Notes under the pieces: model-generated
Databases searched by the model: none
Told to the model about the DNA's origin: nothing
The model's input: the letters and a program-made list of their open reading frames with translations, nothing else
Shown here: in pieces, positions 6,701 to 7,925 of the stretch
Numbering within the stretch: the stretch's first letter is position 1
How the letters are laid out: each line of letters starts with the position of its first letter
Made by a program: the position numbers and the translations under genes
Source: Coriobacteriales bacterium
GTDB lineage: Bacteria > Actinomycetota > Coriobacteriia > Coriobacteriales > UBA8131
Length of the DNA stretch: 7,925 nt
Assembly: GCA_031256575.1 (NCBI GenBank)
Contig: JAIRQI010000001.1
Location: forward strand, 1 to 7,925
Direction of reading: 5' to 3'

Positions 6701-7925
6701 GGTTGACGGAGCGCTCAGCACCATCATCGACGCCTCGCCCGGAGACTGGTACGCAGACAGCATCGAGTACACGGTCTACTACCAGTTGCTGCTCAAAGAC
6801 CAGTACACCGAGAGTTACCCCGACCCCGCTGGCCCGCCACTGGCTGTGCAGAACACGGCTACGGTCTTTGCCTCCAGCGAGCACTACAGCGGCGGCGTCT
6901 TTACGGACAGCGCCGAGGCACTCTACACTCCCCAGGTCGTCCATAAAGAGATGTCAACAAATAATGGGGATAATACCGCCGATGTTGAAATCATCATCAA
7001 TCCGGATGGCAAGCGGCTGCGTCCCGTAAGTGTTGCAGACCCGCTGCTGACAGCGACCGATTCTATGCAAGGGTCGTTGGGATTCTATTTGAGCACCATT
7101 CGCATCGAGACCCAGAACCTGGTCGCCGGAGTCTGGGACGGTGTCTGGATTGCCGCACCGACACCGATTGCTGTGGGTGCGCTCTGGAGTTTTTCTCCCC
7201 ATGATGCCCAAACGGTAGATTTTTACATACCGGACGAGCACCCGGTTCGCATCACCTACACTGCTGCAATAACTGAGTATTACTGGGGGCAACCGACCGA
7301 CTTCAGCAACTCGATTACAGTCTCCGGGTATTCCAGTTCGGTTTCGTTTGAGGACTACGTAATTAGCAGGTCCTCGGCTTTTGCCGAGGCCGACGGCGAC
7401 CGTACCGAGGTCTTGTTGTACAAGACCGACAGCGCTGACCCCGGCCGCTTGCTGCCAGGCGCCCGTTTTGCCTTGTATCTCGATAACGAGTATGGTTGGC
7501 CGCACGGTAGAATACCAACTGATCCCAGCATTCCAGCGGTCATCGAAGTGCCCGATACTTACGACGTGCTCTACTACCTTGAAGACCAGGTGGTCGGTCC
7601 GTCTGGTTACATCCGCTTCTCGGACCCTTGGCTGACTTATTCCTCCAACCGCACCTTTGTGTTGATAGAGCTGGAGGCGCCCCCGGGCTATCAATTACCG
7701 GCTACATTGGCTGATCGGATGAGCCTTTTTTCCTTTAGAGCGGCAAGTCCGATAGGTGACAAAGAGTTTACTGTGATTTTAGATTACCTGGTGATATCGA
7801 ACGATCGGATAGCTCCGATTGATGTTCAGATTCCTATTGAGAAGATTGTCACCAACCAACCGACTGCGACAGAGACCTTCACCTTCCGTCTGGCAGAGGT
7901 GACTGATGCGACGGGAGATACCTAT
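3720..7925 (+). CDS. Giant multi-domain surface adhesin with isopeptide-type modules (3'-truncated by window edge)
   Basis: The frame is open for 1402 codons and continues past the window. The signal peptide is 1-47 (core ILSSLLAFILCVSCL, cut after VFA). An Ala/Ser/Gly-rich linker spans 48-194. A head-like domain, about 201-348 (DLSNYITGIVV, QNFIDYYVNVKFSL, KIDFG), resembles the N-terminal domain of large Gram-positive adhesins. Five DUF11/CnaA-like modules follow, each with a strand-A Lys, an Asp in xxD[STVP][LMF], and a late Asn: K361/D393/N508, K533/D586/N668, K707/D746/N863, K888/D940/N1045, K1076/D1107/N1197. Next is a SpaA/CnaB-like module with K1235, E1317 (IELEAPPGY) and N1361, then the start of a Spy0128/FctA-like pilin module (PIEKIVTN, TFTFRL; K1375). 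These families form intramolecular Lys-Asn bonds that stiffen adhesin stalks; the pairing here is inferred from position. A Gly/Ser insert sits at 561-576. A sortase motif is expected downstream but not seen. The ligand is unknown. Confidence 0.93.
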   Translation, partial: MKANRTLTDRGRSALKQMHFALSTLKILSSLLAFILCVSCLPSQVFAQVGSDAGSQTAGLSDDPAATATDPSSGSQGTADDSTDAPASTAGSQEASENSASSPGFSDASQQAPENAAGGSDAVVSPGENASVGAGATESASTTVGAGAAAGARAVTEASTVAESSAAAGASIAAEGGAVAEASIVAGAESIAGIMPLSIGDHWDLSNYITGIVVRDSAGSAITNGSFFYNEPYSFAISFAEHEKTGGQFEYNSGKLVYQLPKELVVSSPQSGFIKVANGSSVGEYSIGSDGLVQLFFYNVDNQGNAIGQNFIDYYVNVKFSLVLQADFASDLTAGKIDFGANSSITVNSISSQAAALQVAKTASAYNSASESVSFTVEVRAVGGQVSNVVLADSLGFSIQNAFKIKSSDIPGNYANPFSSGSGSFEYSINGGAWVSQALPQWESGGQRLLFDFGTTGGITLQSNETVQLRYTVSLSDVLDYFASQSLPGPGDPGSWIQRYLYNLTLNNTATASGRDGGTELTSASTTQTPLRKTLLSKSGTEQADGQIQWTARVGDGLGDGSGGGSGSGSGSSGGSLVLNGLTINDSMNGGLSQTISGDLTIKLYGLSNNLLSTVTVSAPYIGTAGFALDGSNGFTYTVPASPANIGRVDFVYYTTPSDLSPNGIYRNEIGITVNGQTSSVSSSVSYSGLGTGVGTPENAFNIRYTKSSQWQFDSAGKPSDLIYTIVMRVPAGTDLIDSAAGVFQDVFMSYESGDGNYPYLHKDWRITGGAEANINNLVNVTVSGEASPDYCVYLPTTGSGADMRVYLGVSSVPSVVENYRWPYSEAKTVTITYRVPLDIPDLAGTTTLLEYLQSTPNARLRNQIISTGNGVEDVVVASCYDSYPMYKSVEPNYFMSSLFDYSVTLNGYTNVGQQSLYDSASGNQGYPLFAAGQAAIFTDTFDPKLSYVPGSLKVSDGTNYYGPYEMNGAYVQDWLAGQIVGNSFTVDFRDFVQVDGALSTIIDASPGDWYADSIEYTVYYQLLLKDQYTESYPDPAGPPLAVQNTATVFASSEHYSGGVFTDSAEALYTPQVVHKEMSTNNGDNTADVEIIINPDGKRLRPVSVADPLLTATDSMQGSLGFYLSTIRIETQNLVAGVWDGVWIAAPTPIAVGALWSFSPHDAQTVDFYIPDEHPVRITYTAAITEYYWGQPTDFSNSITVSGYSSSVSFEDYVISRSSAFAEADGDRTEVLLYKTDSADPGRLLPGARFALYLDNEYGWPHGRIPTDPSIPAVIEVPDTYDVLYYLEDQVVGPSGYIRFSDPWLTYSSNRTFVLIELEAPPGYQLPATLADRMSLFSFRAASPIGDKEFTVILDYLVISNDRIAPIDVQIPIEKIVTNQPTATETFTFRLAEVTDATGDTY
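5400..5447 (+). repeat. 12-bp tandem repeat coding a Gly/Ser insert
   Basis: Three units of GGCTCCGG plus a variable GTGGC/GTAGC/GCAGC-type end (5400-5435) are followed by a degenerate fourth (to 5447). They encode residues 561-576, all Gly or Ser. Each unit is four codons, so gain or loss of a unit would stay in frame. The insert lies between the second strand (IQWTARV) and the Asp-bearing strand (LTINDSM) of the second isopeptide-type module, that is, in a loop. Confidence 0.85.

Noticed and set aside
6954..7694. Minus-strand 246-codon frame
   Set aside because: It lies wholly opposite the adhesin modules, which have clear family motifs (IELEAPPGY, strand-A Lys). Its translation shows no domain I recognise.
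1..7925. CRISPR array, tRNA or rRNA genes
   Set aside because: No regularly spaced short repeats with unique spacers and no cloverleaf or rRNA-like sequence were found by eye on either strand.

Overview
The window reads as a surface-protein locus of a Gram-positive bacterium. The evidence is the Sec signal peptides, a C-terminal anchor of sortase-substrate architecture (Pro/Gly stalk, xPxTG-like motif, hydrophobic helix, Arg/Lys tail), and a very large adhesin built from isopeptide-type Ig-like modules, one SpaA/CnaB-like module and the start of a pilin-type module. GC looks moderate. An actinomycete such as a Coriobacteriia member, or a host-associated Bacillota, would fit; I cannot name the genus. 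All recognised genes lie on the + strand.

Layout. (1) 2-517 is the 3' end of a surface protein gene whose start lies upstream of the window, followed by a strong intrinsic terminator (542-574). (2) 581-1093 has no convincing gene; it holds some small hairpins and, near its end, an extended -10 promoter (954-982). (3) 1094-3342 is a paralogue of gene 1: signal peptide, N-terminal region, a long right-handed beta-helix-like repeat, and the same C-terminal module and anchor. Its frame is broken near 1945, so the region shows as two ORFs (1094-1948 and 1945-3342), and it ends in a homologous terminator (3374-3410). (4) 3343-3719 is a leader region with a consensus -10, a long 5' UTR and several inverted and direct repeats. 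(5) 3720-7925 is one uninterrupted reading frame of 1402 codons that runs off the window. It is a giant adhesin with a signal peptide, an Ala/Ser/Gly-rich linker, an adhesin-head-like domain, five consecutive modules each with a Lys...Asp...Asn triad, a SpaA-like module, and the start of a Spy0128/FctA-like pilin module.

How they may work together. Each gene has its own promoter and/or terminator, so they look like separate transcription units for cell-surface display: two related beta-helix proteins with an unusual TPGTG anchor motif next to a stalk-like adhesin. The near-identical 3' ends of genes 1 and 2 (positions 1-574 and 2832-3406) are a substrate for recombination. Together with the frame break in gene 2, this suggests a changing, possibly antigenically variable surface locus; that last point is inference.
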